Assembly: GCA_944325625.1 (NCBI GenBank)
Contig: CALVAP010000015.1
Location: 1-64,000 of the forward strand
Length of the DNA: 64,000 nt
Direction: 5' to 3'
DNA from: Candidatus Gastranaerophilales bacterium
Lineage (GTDB): Bacteria; Cyanobacteriota; Vampirovibrionia; Gastranaerophilales; Gastranaerophilaceae
Position numbers and translations under genes: made by a program. Shown piece after piece: positions 17,839 through 26,045 of this stretch. Below the pieces are notes generated by a model, which saw only the letters and a list, made by a program, of their open reading frames with translations, was not told the origin of the DNA and ran no database searches. Within the stretch, counting starts at the first letter, position 1; each line of letters begins with the position of its first letter.

Positions 17839-18786
17839 ATGAAAGAACTTTTAAGAAAACTAAAAAAAATATACTTAGGACTTATTTATTCTATCCATTA
17901 TCTGATTAAATTTTTTGTATTCGTTTGTCTGGATTTTAACAAAGAAAAAAGCTTTGAAACAAAGCTTTTACTTGCTGTACATAGCATTGAAAAAGGGTTT
18001 GGCATTCAAAACACTAGAAATGAATTCGGCAAATGTAATATAGAGATATTACAAAAAACTATTGTTAGTTATGAAAAAAAAGGATATAAAAAAGATGGGT
18101 TTGCTTATCTGTCAGCTCTAAGTATTTTAGAAACCTACATAAAATATCATTTAGATAGAAATATTCACGATAGTTATATAGAGTCCTTAGTATCTTTTAT
18201 AAAAGAACGAAATTTTCGAAGTATACCTACTGGATTTAAAATTATCAATAACCAAAATACACCTAACGATTATCTAGGTCTTATTAAGGCTAGACACAGT
18301 ATAAGAGCTTTTAGCGATAAACATGTAGATGAAGATGTAATAATAAATTGTATTAAATTAGCGCAAACGGCTCCATCTGCTTGTAATAGGCAAACAGTTA
18401 AAGTTTATTATACTATGAATAAAAAGAAAATAGATTCAATAGGAGAATTAATGGCTGGAAACAAAGGGTTTACCAATGTTAATAATTATTTAGTTATAAC
18501 TTCTGATGTTTCGGCATATACGTACTGGGAAAATGGTCAATGGATGACAAATGCAGGTATTTTTATATATTCTTTAGTTTTGGCATTAGAATACTACAAT
18601 ATAGGAAATTGTATTTTACAATGGATTAATAATCTTAAAAAAGATAAAATTTTAAGAAAAGTTTTAAATATTCCTACTAATGAAAGTATTGTAGCGAGTA
18701 TTGCTATTGGGCATAAAAAGGATGAATATAAAATTTTATACGCTTCAAGAAAAGATATTAATGATATACTAGTAAAAGTTGTTTAA
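17839..18786 (+). CDS. Nitroreductase-family protein with N-terminal extension
   Basis: From about residue 150 the protein has nitroreductase features: ARHSIRAFSDKHVDEDVI contains the R-S-I-R FMN-binding motif, APSACNRQTVKVY is the substrate-side loop, and the C-terminal LQWINNL...IPTNESIVASIAIGHK covers the second FMN region. The first 140 residues (LLAVHSIEKGFG, a helical extension) are characteristic of a subgroup found in polysaccharide gene clusters. An FMN-dependent redox step on a glycan or lipid intermediate is plausible, but no substrate is known to me. RBS AAGGAGA. Confidence 0.82.
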   Translation: MKELLRKLKKIYLGLIYSIHYLIKFFVFVCLDFNKEKSFETKLLLAVHSIEKGFGIQNTRNEFGKCNIEILQKTIVSYEKKGYKKDGFAYLSALSILETYIKYHLDRNIHDSYIESLVSFIKERNFRSIPTGFKIINNQNTPNDYLGLIKARHSIRAFSDKHVDEDVIINCIKLAQTAPSACNRQTVKVYYTMNKKKIDSIGELMAGNKGFTNVNNYLVITSDVSAYTYWENGQWMTNAGIFIYSLVLALEYYNIGNCILQWINNLKKDKILRKVLNIPTNESIVASIAIGHKKDEYKILYASRKDINDILVKVV

Positions 18787-18809
18787 ACATATTATACAAG
18801 GAGAGATTA

Positions 18810-20162
18810 ATGCAAAATTATGATTATACGCAAGAACTCGATGAAGAATTAACCATAGATTTGAAGAAAATCTTTTGTACACTTTGGAGTAGAAAAATAC
18901 TTATTGTAAAGGTTTTTCTTTGTGTTTTAGCTTTTTTTATTGTTCTTAACTTCATTTATCCAAAGAAGTACAAAGTAGAAGCTGATTTGTACATCAATAA
19001 GGCCAATAACTCCAATATGATGGAAATAAATCCTTATGTGCTGGAAGAGTTGGGTGCCGGCGGAGGTGGAATGGCTGCTTTGATGAGTGGTGGTGGTGGG
19101 CTCACTAACGAATTGGAGCTTATTCAGTCACCTTTAGTTATTGATAATGTTATCAAAGAAAATCACCTTGTTTATAAAAAGAAGTATGGTTTTCTCCCGA
19201 ACAAAAAAGAAGGAGAATATATCTCAACAACAGCATTCTTAAAGAAAAACATTTCTTTTGAAAACAAAAAAGGGACTAATGTTATAACTATTGAATATAA
19301 AAATTCAAAGCCAGAATTAGCGTACAATGTAGTAAACTCAATAATTACGAATTATATAGCTTTACATAAAGAATTGCATAGTGAAAAATCAAAATCAGAC
19401 AAGAAGATTATTGAAAAGCAATACAACTTAGCAAGAAAATCCTTTGAGTCTACGGTCAAAAAAACAGACGGGTTACCCGAACAAGCATTGGCAACATCAG
19501 GTCAACTTTCGGCTATGTCTGCTTTTTCGCATTCTGCTCAAAAGGCTTTATCTAATCTAAAAGGACAAGTTATAAGAGGAGAAAAAGCCAAGTTGGATTT
19601 GACGGAAGAGGCCAGCAAGGTTGCTTCTTTATCGTCAAAACTTGAATGGGCAAAAATGGTTGAGGAAATGTCTGATTCTTCTAAAGTACTTATTTTGAAA
19701 GAACCCCAAAAATTAAGAGAATTTGAGTATGCATCACCTAAGTTATTAACAAATATTTTATTAGGTATTGTTTTGGGTTTAATTGCGTCATTATTGGCGG
19801 TTATTTTTGCCGAGAATACAGATAAAAAATTAACATATTCAATGCTTGGTGAAAATATAATTTATGACGGTGAAGATGATTTTACGGATATAAAAGTTCA
19901 ACTGTTAGCTAACAAAGATACGAAAATTTCTTGTATTCTGTTTGAGGAATTAAGCTCATTTATGTCTTCACAGTTAAAAGATTTTTCTAATTTAAGCTTT
20001 ATTAAGGCAGATATTTCATCTGAGTTTGTAGATAAGCTAAATCACGCAAAAGATGTTGTTTTGTTTTGCTCAATAAATAAGACAAATGCAAAATTTTATA
20101 AACAAATTAAGCTGATGCTTAATGAGATGAACAAAAATATAGTTTTGGAAGTTTTAGTGTAA
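18810..20162 (+). CDS. Polysaccharide co-polymerase (Wzz/BY-kinase type) with degenerate kinase domain
   Basis: Controls chain length in Wzx/Wzy systems. Transmembrane segments lie at about 30-50 and 312-332 and enclose a periplasmic domain with a Gly-rich region (around residues 82-98) and coiled-coil helices. The cytoplasmic tail (about 335-450) resembles the end of a bacterial tyrosine kinase: AKDVVLFCSINKT aligns with the usual ADxVLLVVRxGKT, followed by an amphipathic helix and a final strand. No Walker A or Walker B sequence is present, and there is no tyrosine-rich tail. It is therefore a catalytically dead kinase-like module. RBS AAGGAGAG. Confidence 0.85.
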   Translation: MQNYDYTQELDEELTIDLKKIFCTLWSRKILIVKVFLCVLAFFIVLNFIYPKKYKVEADLYINKANNSNMMEINPYVLEELGAGGGGMAALMSGGGGLTNELELIQSPLVIDNVIKENHLVYKKKYGFLPNKKEGEYISTTAFLKKNISFENKKGTNVITIEYKNSKPELAYNVVNSIITNYIALHKELHSEKSKSDKKIIEKQYNLARKSFESTVKKTDGLPEQALATSGQLSAMSAFSHSAQKALSNLKGQVIRGEKAKLDLTEEASKVASLSSKLEWAKMVEEMSDSSKVLILKEPQKLREFEYASPKLLTNILLGIVLGLIASLLAVIFAENTDKKLTYSMLGENIIYDGEDDFTDIKVQLLANKDTKISCILFEELSSFMSSQLKDFSNLSFIKADISSEFVDKLNHAKDVVLFCSINKTNAKFYKQIKLMLNEMNKNIVLEVLV

Positions 20163-20172
20163 AGGAGATATT

Positions 20173-21693
20173 ATGGGACCGAAAGTAGAAAAACAAACTA
20201 CCGTGTGGCAGTCAAACTCAATGGGTAGTTTTGATGGAATAAAATTGAAGTTTAATAATTTTATTATTGATCAAACTATAAACTATCTTGGCAAAAATTA
20301 CAGTAAAGAAAAATTAATTAATCTTGCCAAGATTTTTGAGAAGATATCGGGTTCAAAAGGTGGAATTAACCACGCAAGAAGGATGCAATGGTTGTTTGAA
20401 ACTGAGCATCCACACTTGTTTTGGTGGAAAAAGATTTTGACAGAATTACATCCAAATTGCAGAAACAAATGGATTAAAAATTTCTTTGTTAACGGATATT
20501 ATGGCGATAACTTGAGAAAGCGTTCGGAGTTTAATGCGCGAAACGGTTTTTTCCCACCGACAGTTTTGTTGGCAAGTATTACCAAAAATTGTAATTTTAA
20601 TTGCAAAGGTTGTTGGGCACATGAGTATGACGTAAGAAAAGATTTAACAAAAGAAAAGTGGCAACAAATTTTTAGAGAAGCTCGTGATGAGATGGGCATT
20701 CATATTTTCCCGATAGTAGGTGGTGAGCCATTTTGTCGTAAGGAATTTTTGGAACTCGCTGAGGAATTTAGTGATTGTACATTCATAACATTTACCAATG
20801 GCTCTTTAATAACGGAAGAAACCGTAAAAAAACTACAGAAATTGGGTAATGTGCAGCCAATGTTTTCGCTCTGGGGATTAAAAGAGACGAATGATAAGTT
20901 CCGAGGTGAAGGCTGTTTTGATATGGTTATGGAAAAAATGGATATGCTCAAAAAAGCAGGTATCTTTTTTGGTGCATCTGTCACAGCCACAAGGGATAAT
21001 TGTGATTCTGTAACATCTGATGAGTTTATGAAAATGCTTTCCGATAAGGGGTGTTTGTGGAGTTGGTTCTTCCATTATGTGCCTGTTGGTGAAAGTCCGA
21101 ATGTTGATTTGGTTCCTGATGCTAAACAGAGACAACAAATTTTGAAGGCTGTTTATAATGCAAGAAATACTCTACCTATGATGACCGTTGATTTTTGGGG
21201 TGATGGTCCCGAGATGATGGGCTGTATTGCAGGTGGAAGACAATATATTCACGTGAACCCAAAAGGTGATGTTGAACCTTGTACTTTTGTTCATTTAGCA
21301 ACTCATAATGTAAACGATTGTACATTAACAGAGGCTCTTGCTGCTCCTTTTATGCGAGCTATAAGGGATAATATACCTTATGAAGACGGCAATATGCTAA
21401 GACCCTGTATGATTGTGGATAGACCTGAGATGTTGAGAAAATATTATGAGGAGTTCAAACCTTACGAAACTCACGCTAATGCGGCTGATTATTTAACCAA
21501 TCCGGAAATTACATCTAAAATAGATAAATATTCAAAGGATGTAAAGGAAATCTTAGATGAAGATTGGAGAAATAACCTATGGATGACTATTTTCCCGCTT
21601 GAGGGCGAATATTATGTGGATAGAGATACTTTCTGTTCTAAGGAAAAACCGGTAAATAAATGTAGTGGACATTGTGCCGGTTGCGGAAAATAA
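20173..21693 (+). CDS. Radical SAM protein with cysteine-rich C-terminus
   Basis: ITKNCNFNCKGCWAHEY contains the CxxxCxxC [4Fe-4S] site (near residue 140), and VGGEPFCRKEF is the GGEP SAM-binding motif. CTFVH near 375 and CMIVD near 415 may hold an auxiliary cluster. The last 20 residues carry four cysteines (C-x8-C-x3-C-x2-C). It is unlike the radical SAM protein at 4133: 506 residues, with a 130-residue N-terminal domain. It is followed after one base by a PAP2 phosphatase and then a lipid kinase, suggesting lipid or lipid-anchor chemistry. The composition returns here to that of the flanks. Confidence 0.85.
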   Translation: MGPKVEKQTTVWQSNSMGSFDGIKLKFNNFIIDQTINYLGKNYSKEKLINLAKIFEKISGSKGGINHARRMQWLFETEHPHLFWWKKILTELHPNCRNKWIKNFFVNGYYGDNLRKRSEFNARNGFFPPTVLLASITKNCNFNCKGCWAHEYDVRKDLTKEKWQQIFREARDEMGIHIFPIVGGEPFCRKEFLELAEEFSDCTFITFTNGSLITEETVKKLQKLGNVQPMFSLWGLKETNDKFRGEGCFDMVMEKMDMLKKAGIFFGASVTATRDNCDSVTSDEFMKMLSDKGCLWSWFFHYVPVGESPNVDLVPDAKQRQQILKAVYNARNTLPMMTVDFWGDGPEMMGCIAGGRQYIHVNPKGDVEPCTFVHLATHNVNDCTLTEALAAPFMRAIRDNIPYEDGNMLRPCMIVDRPEMLRKYYEEFKPYETHANAADYLTNPEITSKIDKYSKDVKEILDEDWRNNLWMTIFPLEGEYYVDRDTFCSKEKPVNKCSGHCAGCGK

Positions 21694-21694
21694 C

Positions 21695-22285
21695 ATGAAG
21701 AAAATATCAATATCGCTTTTGCTTTTTGCGATTTTTACTTTGTTGGTAATGCTCTGTCCTAAGATAACCTCTTGGGATAGGGTGATTATCATGCAGATTC
21801 AATCATTACTTGACAGTATTCCAGTGTGGATTCCAAAATCTTTTGATAGAACATTATATGGGTTTATGGTTGTTGTTCCTGTAGTAAGCTTTGTATTGTA
21901 CTTTATTAAAAATAAAAAATGGTTAGATGCAATACTTATTGGTGCTGCGCCGCTTTGTACTTTTGGATTAAATAGTATTTTAAAAGAAATAGTTCAACGT
22001 CCCAGACCCCCATATGATTTGCAAATGATTCATTTGGAAAGTTTTAGCTATGTTTCATCGCACACATTAATTACTTTTTGTGTTTGGGCTGTGGTTATTT
22101 ATTATGTTTATAAGTTAAATTTTCCGATGAAAAAGCTAATTGCCGTGCTAGGTTTAGCTTGGAGTGTATTAATAGGTTTTAGTCGATGCTGGCTTGGAGT
22201 TCATAATCCTTCTGATGTAATTGGGGCTTATTTATTGGGGCTTTTGTTGTTCTCGATATTTCTTAAGATTAAGGAGCGAGAATGA
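21695..22285 (+). CDS. PAP2-family membrane phosphatase
   Basis: The three phosphatase motifs are visible: K-x6-R-P in KEIVQRPRPP, S-S-H-T in place of PSGH, and S-R-x5-H-x3-D in SRCWLGVHNPSD. Six hydrophobic segments fit the family. Members dephosphorylate undecaprenyl pyrophosphate, phosphatidic acid or lipid A. ATG at 21695 begins right after the upstream stop; a GTG at 21665 lies inside that gene and would add non-hydrophobic residues, so I do not use it. The next gene overlaps by four bases (ATGA). Confidence 0.9.
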   Translation: MKKISISLLLFAIFTLLVMLCPKITSWDRVIIMQIQSLLDSIPVWIPKSFDRTLYGFMVVVPVVSFVLYFIKNKKWLDAILIGAAPLCTFGLNSILKEIVQRPRPPYDLQMIHLESFSYVSSHTLITFCVWAVVIYYVYKLNFPMKKLIAVLGLAWSVLIGFSRCWLGVHNPSDVIGAYLLGLLLFSIFLKIKERE

Positions 22286-23223
22286 AAAATGTCTTAGTTG
22301 TATATAATAACAATGCAGGACGAAAAAAAGGAATTATGTATAAGAAAAAATTGCATAAATACCTTTTAAAAGAAGCCGTAGTGTTTAAATTTGTGACTTT
22401 GGATGAGTTAAGGGATGTTGATATAACGCCATATGAGACAATAGTAGCAATGGGTGGAGATGGAACGGTAAATGCGGTAATTCCATTTGTTATAAATGAT
22501 AAGGATAAGACTTTGGGGATAATTCCCTGCGGAACAGCAAATCTTTTGGCGGAAAAGCTGGGAATATCTGCTAATTTTAATAAGGCTTTGAAGGTTTTTA
22601 AAGTTGGGGTTAAAACAAAAATCGATGTTTTAAAAATAAATGATGAGCCTTGTATTCTCAGAATGGGGTTGGGATATGACGCTGATATTATATGCAAAAC
22701 TCCACAATCATTAAAACATAAGTTTGGTTATTTTGCTTATTTTGTTGCCGGCTTTTTGTTTGCATTAAGACTTAAGAAAAAGGCGTATTTGATTGAAGTC
22801 GATGAGCAAAAATTAGTCGTAAGTGCAAGTTGTATAATAGTTGCCAACGCTTCTAATATGTATAGAAATTTGGTTTCGGTTTCAAAAGGTTGTGCCTTAG
22901 ATGATAATTTGATGGATGTTTTTATACTCAAAACAACAAATCCGATTTTATTCTTTTTAGAACTTATAAAAATGATACTTTTGCGACATAAAAATAATAA
23001 AAATGCTATGTATTTTAAGACAAATAAACTTTCAATCAAGAATAAGTGGATGAATGCTCATATTGATGGTGAAAAGAAAGTTCTTAAAGAGGGAATAAAT
23101 GTTGATATTGAAAAATTATCAGTAAATGTGATTTGTCAGATTTCAAGCAAAAAACGAGCTAATACCCCAAAAAAGGTGCAAGGAAGTTTAGCAGAAAAGC
23201 GTTCTGTATTAAGTTATAAATAA
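22282..23223 (+). CDS. Diacylglycerol/lipid kinase family protein (YegS/DagK-like)
   Basis: VVYNNNAGRKKG at the N-terminus, VAMGGDGTVNAVIP with the nucleotide-binding GGDGT signature, and IPCGTANLLAEKLGI identify the DAG-kinase catalytic fold. AHIDGEKK near the C-terminus matches the D-G-E motif of the second domain. It would phosphorylate diacylglycerol or a related lipid and feed phosphatidic acid back to the pathway used by the upstream PAP2 and PlsC-like proteins. Last gene of the rightward run; the weak inverted repeat AGATAAAAT/ATTTTATCT downstream (23229-23259) overlaps the end of the facing gene. Confidence 0.93.
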   Translation: MKNVLVVYNNNAGRKKGIMYKKKLHKYLLKEAVVFKFVTLDELRDVDITPYETIVAMGGDGTVNAVIPFVINDKDKTLGIIPCGTANLLAEKLGISANFNKALKVFKVGVKTKIDVLKINDEPCILRMGLGYDADIICKTPQSLKHKFGYFAYFVAGFLFALRLKKKAYLIEVDEQKLVVSASCIIVANASNMYRNLVSVSKGCALDDNLMDVFILKTTNPILFFLELIKMILLRHKNNKNAMYFKTNKLSIKNKWMNAHIDGEKKVLKEGINVDIEKLSVNVICQISSKKRANTPKKVQGSLAEKRSVLSYK

Positions 23224-23243
23224 TTTAAAGATAAAATCTTATA

Positions 23244-24056
23244 TTATTTAATTTTATCTATAATGTTTAAATCCGCTTCTTTGTATGTATCTAATTTCCC
23301 AACAAGTTGTTTTAGACTTTTGGTAAACGGACTGTTTTTTTCTCCACCTACATCGTTATGGAAAAATAGTTTGCCGTTGGTTCTAACCGTAGATAATAAA
23401 TTTTTTAGGACTTCGTTATATCTGTTAAAACACCCAGGTGTTATAAAAAATTCAGGTATACCGGGGCAAACATATTGATATTTAGGACCTTTTCCTTTGC
23501 CTACATAGTAGAAAACGTTGTTGCAAAATGTAAGGTCATATTTGTTATGATTTACCGCACTGTCTACAAAGTCCTCAAGCTGATGTCCAAGGTATTTTGA
23601 ATCCGATTTTTTTAATATGCTTGTAAATTGTTCATATATTTCTTCTTTCTCTTTTGGTGCAAGTCCTCTAAACAAATGTTTTAGATATGCAGAGCCTCGT
23701 TTTTCTATTTCATCTAAAAGAACCTTTGAATGACCGACATCGGCAGCACGCTGAATATCAATAAAATCAACTTCTCCCAGTACATCCTTTAGGCTTTTGC
23801 CGGACTTTCTGGCTGTCAGAAAAATTTGTGTTAAGTAAGTTAACGGCTCTATTCCATTTTTACCAAGTCCTATAAATGCAATATTACTTTTTTGACCTTT
23901 TTTGATATTATCTGCTATTACTTTATCAATGTGTACTAAATCTCCGGGGTTACGAAATAATTTTTCAAATCCTACACTATCCATTGTTTTGCCAAGCATT
24001 TTTGATGCAAATTCGCTAGCTTTTACAATGGTTTCGCCTCCTATTTTCTGTATCAT
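23244..24056 (-). CDS. Hypothetical protein with methyltransferase-like C-terminal half
   Basis: 270 residues, no signal peptide, no membrane segment; strong RBS AAGGAGA before ATG. Residues 160-250 read YDLTFCNNVFYYVG, then YNEVLKNLLSTVRTNGKLFFHND, which follows the strand order of SAM methyltransferases of the CheR type (F-D-x-I-x-C-R-N-V then an L-x-x-G-G-x-L strand). The N-terminal SAM-binding G-x-G loop is only suggested by IAFIGLGKNG near residue 60. It faces the end of the polysaccharide run. Function unproven; methyltransferase fold is inference. Confidence 0.5.
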   Translation of the reverse strand: MIQKIGGETIVKASEFASKMLGKTMDSVGFEKLFRNPGDLVHIDKVIADNIKKGQKSNIAFIGLGKNGIEPLTYLTQIFLTARKSGKSLKDVLGEVDFIDIQRAADVGHSKVLLDEIEKRGSAYLKHLFRGLAPKEKEEIYEQFTSILKKSDSKYLGHQLEDFVDSAVNHNKYDLTFCNNVFYYVGKGKGPKYQYVCPGIPEFFITPGCFNRYNEVLKNLLSTVRTNGKLFFHNDVGGEKNSPFTKSLKQLVGKLDTYKEADLNIIDKIK

Positions 24057-24166
24057 AATTTCTCCTTACTTATTCTTATATATTCAATAAAAATTTTTTT
24101 TAAAACCAATTGACTTTTTGTGTAGCTAATGTAAACAAAGATTAACATATTTTCTTGATTTACTTA

Positions 24167-24175
24167 TGCTATAAT
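24167..24175 (+). promoter_or_regulatory. Extended -10 promoter
   Basis: TGCTATAAT lies 21 bases upstream of the ATG at 24197. No -35 box is seen at the right distance. The same TG-N-TA[TA]AAT form precedes six other genes here. Confidence 0.6.
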
Positions 24176-24196
24176 ACTCTTGGGCAAAGGTTTCGT

Positions 24197-24850
24197 ATGA
24201 AAAGGTTATTAGTTTTATTTTTATTTCTTTTATTGGTTTTGGCAAACTTTACTCAAGCTCAGGAAAATTTTTCACCAATAGAATTGGATAAATCTGATAT
24301 TGAGTCAAGTCTACTTCCCGTATTGATAAGGAATAGTAATACGGAAGAAATTTTTGATTTAAGAGTTGAGAAAATATCGCCAATATCAGGCAACTCCATC
24401 AAAATACAACAATCTCAAGATTTTTATTCAGCCAAGCAAAAAAGTTTTGTAAGGCAAAAAACGATAGATGATTTTACCCTTGGAGTAAAGACAGATACTA
24501 CAATTTTGCCTGATTCATATAAGGGGGTTAACACATTTTTCACCACTTATAGTCGGGATGATTTTTCTTTTAACACTTCATATTCTAACGACTCAACCGC
24601 ATCATTTCAAAAAAGAACAAAAGGAACATTGAGTTTTTCTCCACAGTATCGGGTTAATAAGTTTCTAACGCTTAAAACGGCGCATTCTAGTGATTTTATG
24701 AACAGAGCACAAAAAAACGAGGTCATTTTAAACATAAAACCAATGAAAGAAGATAGATTAAATCTTAATTTTGGTTTAGGCCAAACTCTATTTCAATCTG
24801 AGAGAAGGGCTCGACCTCAGATGAATTTTTCTACAGATTTCAGGTTTTAG
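24197..24850 (+). CDS. Exported hypothetical protein, beta-rich, possibly outer membrane
   Basis: 217 residues from the ATG at 24197 (AAAGG 6 bases upstream; an upstream in-frame ATG at 24155 would precede the promoter). Residues 1-22 are a Sec signal peptide ending AQA. The mature part begins with a charged segment and then has alternating short beta-strands (TKGTLSFSPQYRV, LTLKTAHSSDF, EVILNIKPM, LNLNFGLGQTL) ending in NFSTDFRF. A terminal Phe on an amphipathic strand is the usual recognition signal of BAM-inserted outer-membrane proteins. About eight strands are visible. No family recognised. Confidence 0.65.
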   Translation: MKRLLVLFLFLLLVLANFTQAQENFSPIELDKSDIESSLLPVLIRNSNTEEIFDLRVEKISPISGNSIKIQQSQDFYSAKQKSFVRQKTIDDFTLGVKTDTTILPDSYKGVNTFFTTYSRDDFSFNTSYSNDSTASFQKRTKGTLSFSPQYRVNKFLTLKTAHSSDFMNRAQKNEVILNIKPMKEDRLNLNFGLGQTLFQSERRARPQMNFSTDFRF

Positions 24851-24879
24851 ATTTTAGATTTTAGTTGAGGTTTTAACCT

Positions 24880-25578
24880 CTATTGTAAAAAATCTTGCCA
24901 GTAATTTTTCCCACTTTGATCAGGGTTGATATTTAAAGCGGCATAATGTGCGCAACCAAATCCAAGGTAGGCGATGCCATGAGCTGGCTGATTAAATGAA
25001 CATCGATTTAGGCTTCCAGAATCTTTTTCAGGTTGAAGTTTGTTATCAGATGTTATTATGAATGTAAATAAATCATATCCGAGCTTATTCGGACCTCTTG
25101 AAGTCCCATTTGTATCTACATAATATCTGCCTTCGTAGTAGTTAATTCCTCCTGTCCATATTGATATTCCATTAGGAAGCATGATTGTTTTTTGAGTGAA
25201 TGCATCCGCATCTATATGAGCACCATTTTTACCATTCAGAACTTTGTATTCTTTATTATCCTCCCATCGCCTGTTACCAGAGCAGATTATATAATGTCCA
25301 TCACATATTCTCGCATCCTTAAAGTATTTAGCAAAATCTTCTATTTGCTTTGTAGCTTTTTCTTGGTTTCTTTCTTTCACATAGTCTTCGTGGGGCAAAA
25401 TGCCGTCAGCGAGCATGTTTTGGTGTGCATTCATTAGCAGTGAGTATGCTTTTTTAAACTGGACTTCCAACGTTTTCTTTTGCAATTTGCTTACGAGCGT
25501 GGGTAGTGTCAACACTGCAATAATGCCTATAATGCTCAATGTTATTAGTACTTCAGAAATAGTAAAAGCTTTTTTCAT
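24880..25578 (-). CDS. Pilin-like secreted protein with class III (prepilin) leader
   Basis: MKKA precedes FTISEVLITLSIIGIIAVLT, a prepilin-type processing site with Ala instead of Gly at -1 and Glu at +5, followed by the hydrophobic N-terminal helix. The globular part carries D-T-N-G-T-S-R-G-P-N-K-L-G-Y-D-L-F-T-F, the motif shared with the two other pilin-like genes here, and four cysteines in two pairs (CDGHYIIC and near the end). It would be processed by a prepilin peptidase and exported by a type II/IV-pilus-like machine, neither of which is in the window. Divergent from an XRE regulator 92 bases away. Confidence 0.85.
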   Translation of the reverse strand: MKKAFTISEVLITLSIIGIIAVLTLPTLVSKLQKKTLEVQFKKAYSLLMNAHQNMLADGILPHEDYVKERNQEKATKQIEDFAKYFKDARICDGHYIICSGNRRWEDNKEYKVLNGKNGAHIDADAFTQKTIMLPNGISIWTGGINYYEGRYYVDTNGTSRGPNKLGYDLFTFIITSDNKLQPEKDSGSLNRCSFNQPAHGIAYLGFGCAHYAALNINPDQSGKNYWQDFLQ

Positions 25579-25597
25579 CATTTATTGCCTCTTCTGT

Positions 25598-25667
25598 GTC
25601 CCCATATATGGGACGCGATGTTAAACATTATACTCTATAATTCCAAATGTGGGACATAGTGTTAAGT
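25598..25667. promoter_or_regulatory. Operator candidates between pilin gene and XRE regulator
   Basis: GTCCC-N7-GGGAC at 25598-25614 is an exact palindrome. A related half-palindrome, TTCC-AAATGT-GGGAC, ends at 25655. Each is followed by a similar tail (GGGAC-N4-TGTTAA at 25610-25624 and 25651-25665), so the two sites are direct repeats 41 bases apart, about four helical turns. They fill the space between the two divergent genes and are probably bound by the adjacent XRE protein. Confidence 0.55.
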
Positions 25668-25670
25668 TTT

Positions 25671-25946
25671 ATGAATGATTTAGAAAAGAAGTATTGTATT
25701 GAATTTGGTAAAGCACTAAAGGCATTGCGGGTGGAGTGTGCGAAGAAGTCTTCTCGCTTGTTTGCCTATGAAAATGAAATACCAAAGTCTACTTTGTGGC
25801 GAATAGAGCAGGGAGAAAATGAGCCTCAGCTAATAACGCTAAAAAAAATAGCAGAAGGATTTGGTTGGTCATTGTCTGAATTGTTTTTACATATTGAAGA
25901 AAAGCTTCCAAAGGATATAAAAATATTTGAAGAAGAACACTATTAG
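25671..25946 (+). CDS. XRE-family helix-turn-helix transcriptional regulator
   Basis: FGKALKALRVE starts the Cro/CI-type domain, PKSTLWRIEQGENEPQLITLKKIAEGF gives the recognition helix and the conserved E-x-G-x-x-x-P region, and SLSELFLHIEE closes it. About 91 residues, nothing but the DNA-binding domain and a short acidic tail. Start uncertain: ATG at 25671 is preferred because the alternative at 25647 overlaps the operator repeat; neither has a clear ribosome-binding site. It probably regulates itself and the divergent pilin-like gene. Confidence 0.85.
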   Translation: MNDLEKKYCIEFGKALKALRVECAKKSSRLFAYENEIPKSTLWRIEQGENEPQLITLKKIAEGFGWSLSELFLHIEEKLPKDIKIFEEEHY

Positions 25947-26045
25947 TTGAAACATGTTTGGCGTTTGTAAATAGTTTGTTTGAAAATAGCAACATATTTT
26001 TTTTTGAGTTTTTATTTCAAGTGTAATATTAAAGGAAGGTCAGTA

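Noticed and set aside
24841-24866. Short tandem TTTTAGA repeat after the exported protein
   Set aside because: Only about three imperfect copies in AT-rich sequence; no sign of function.
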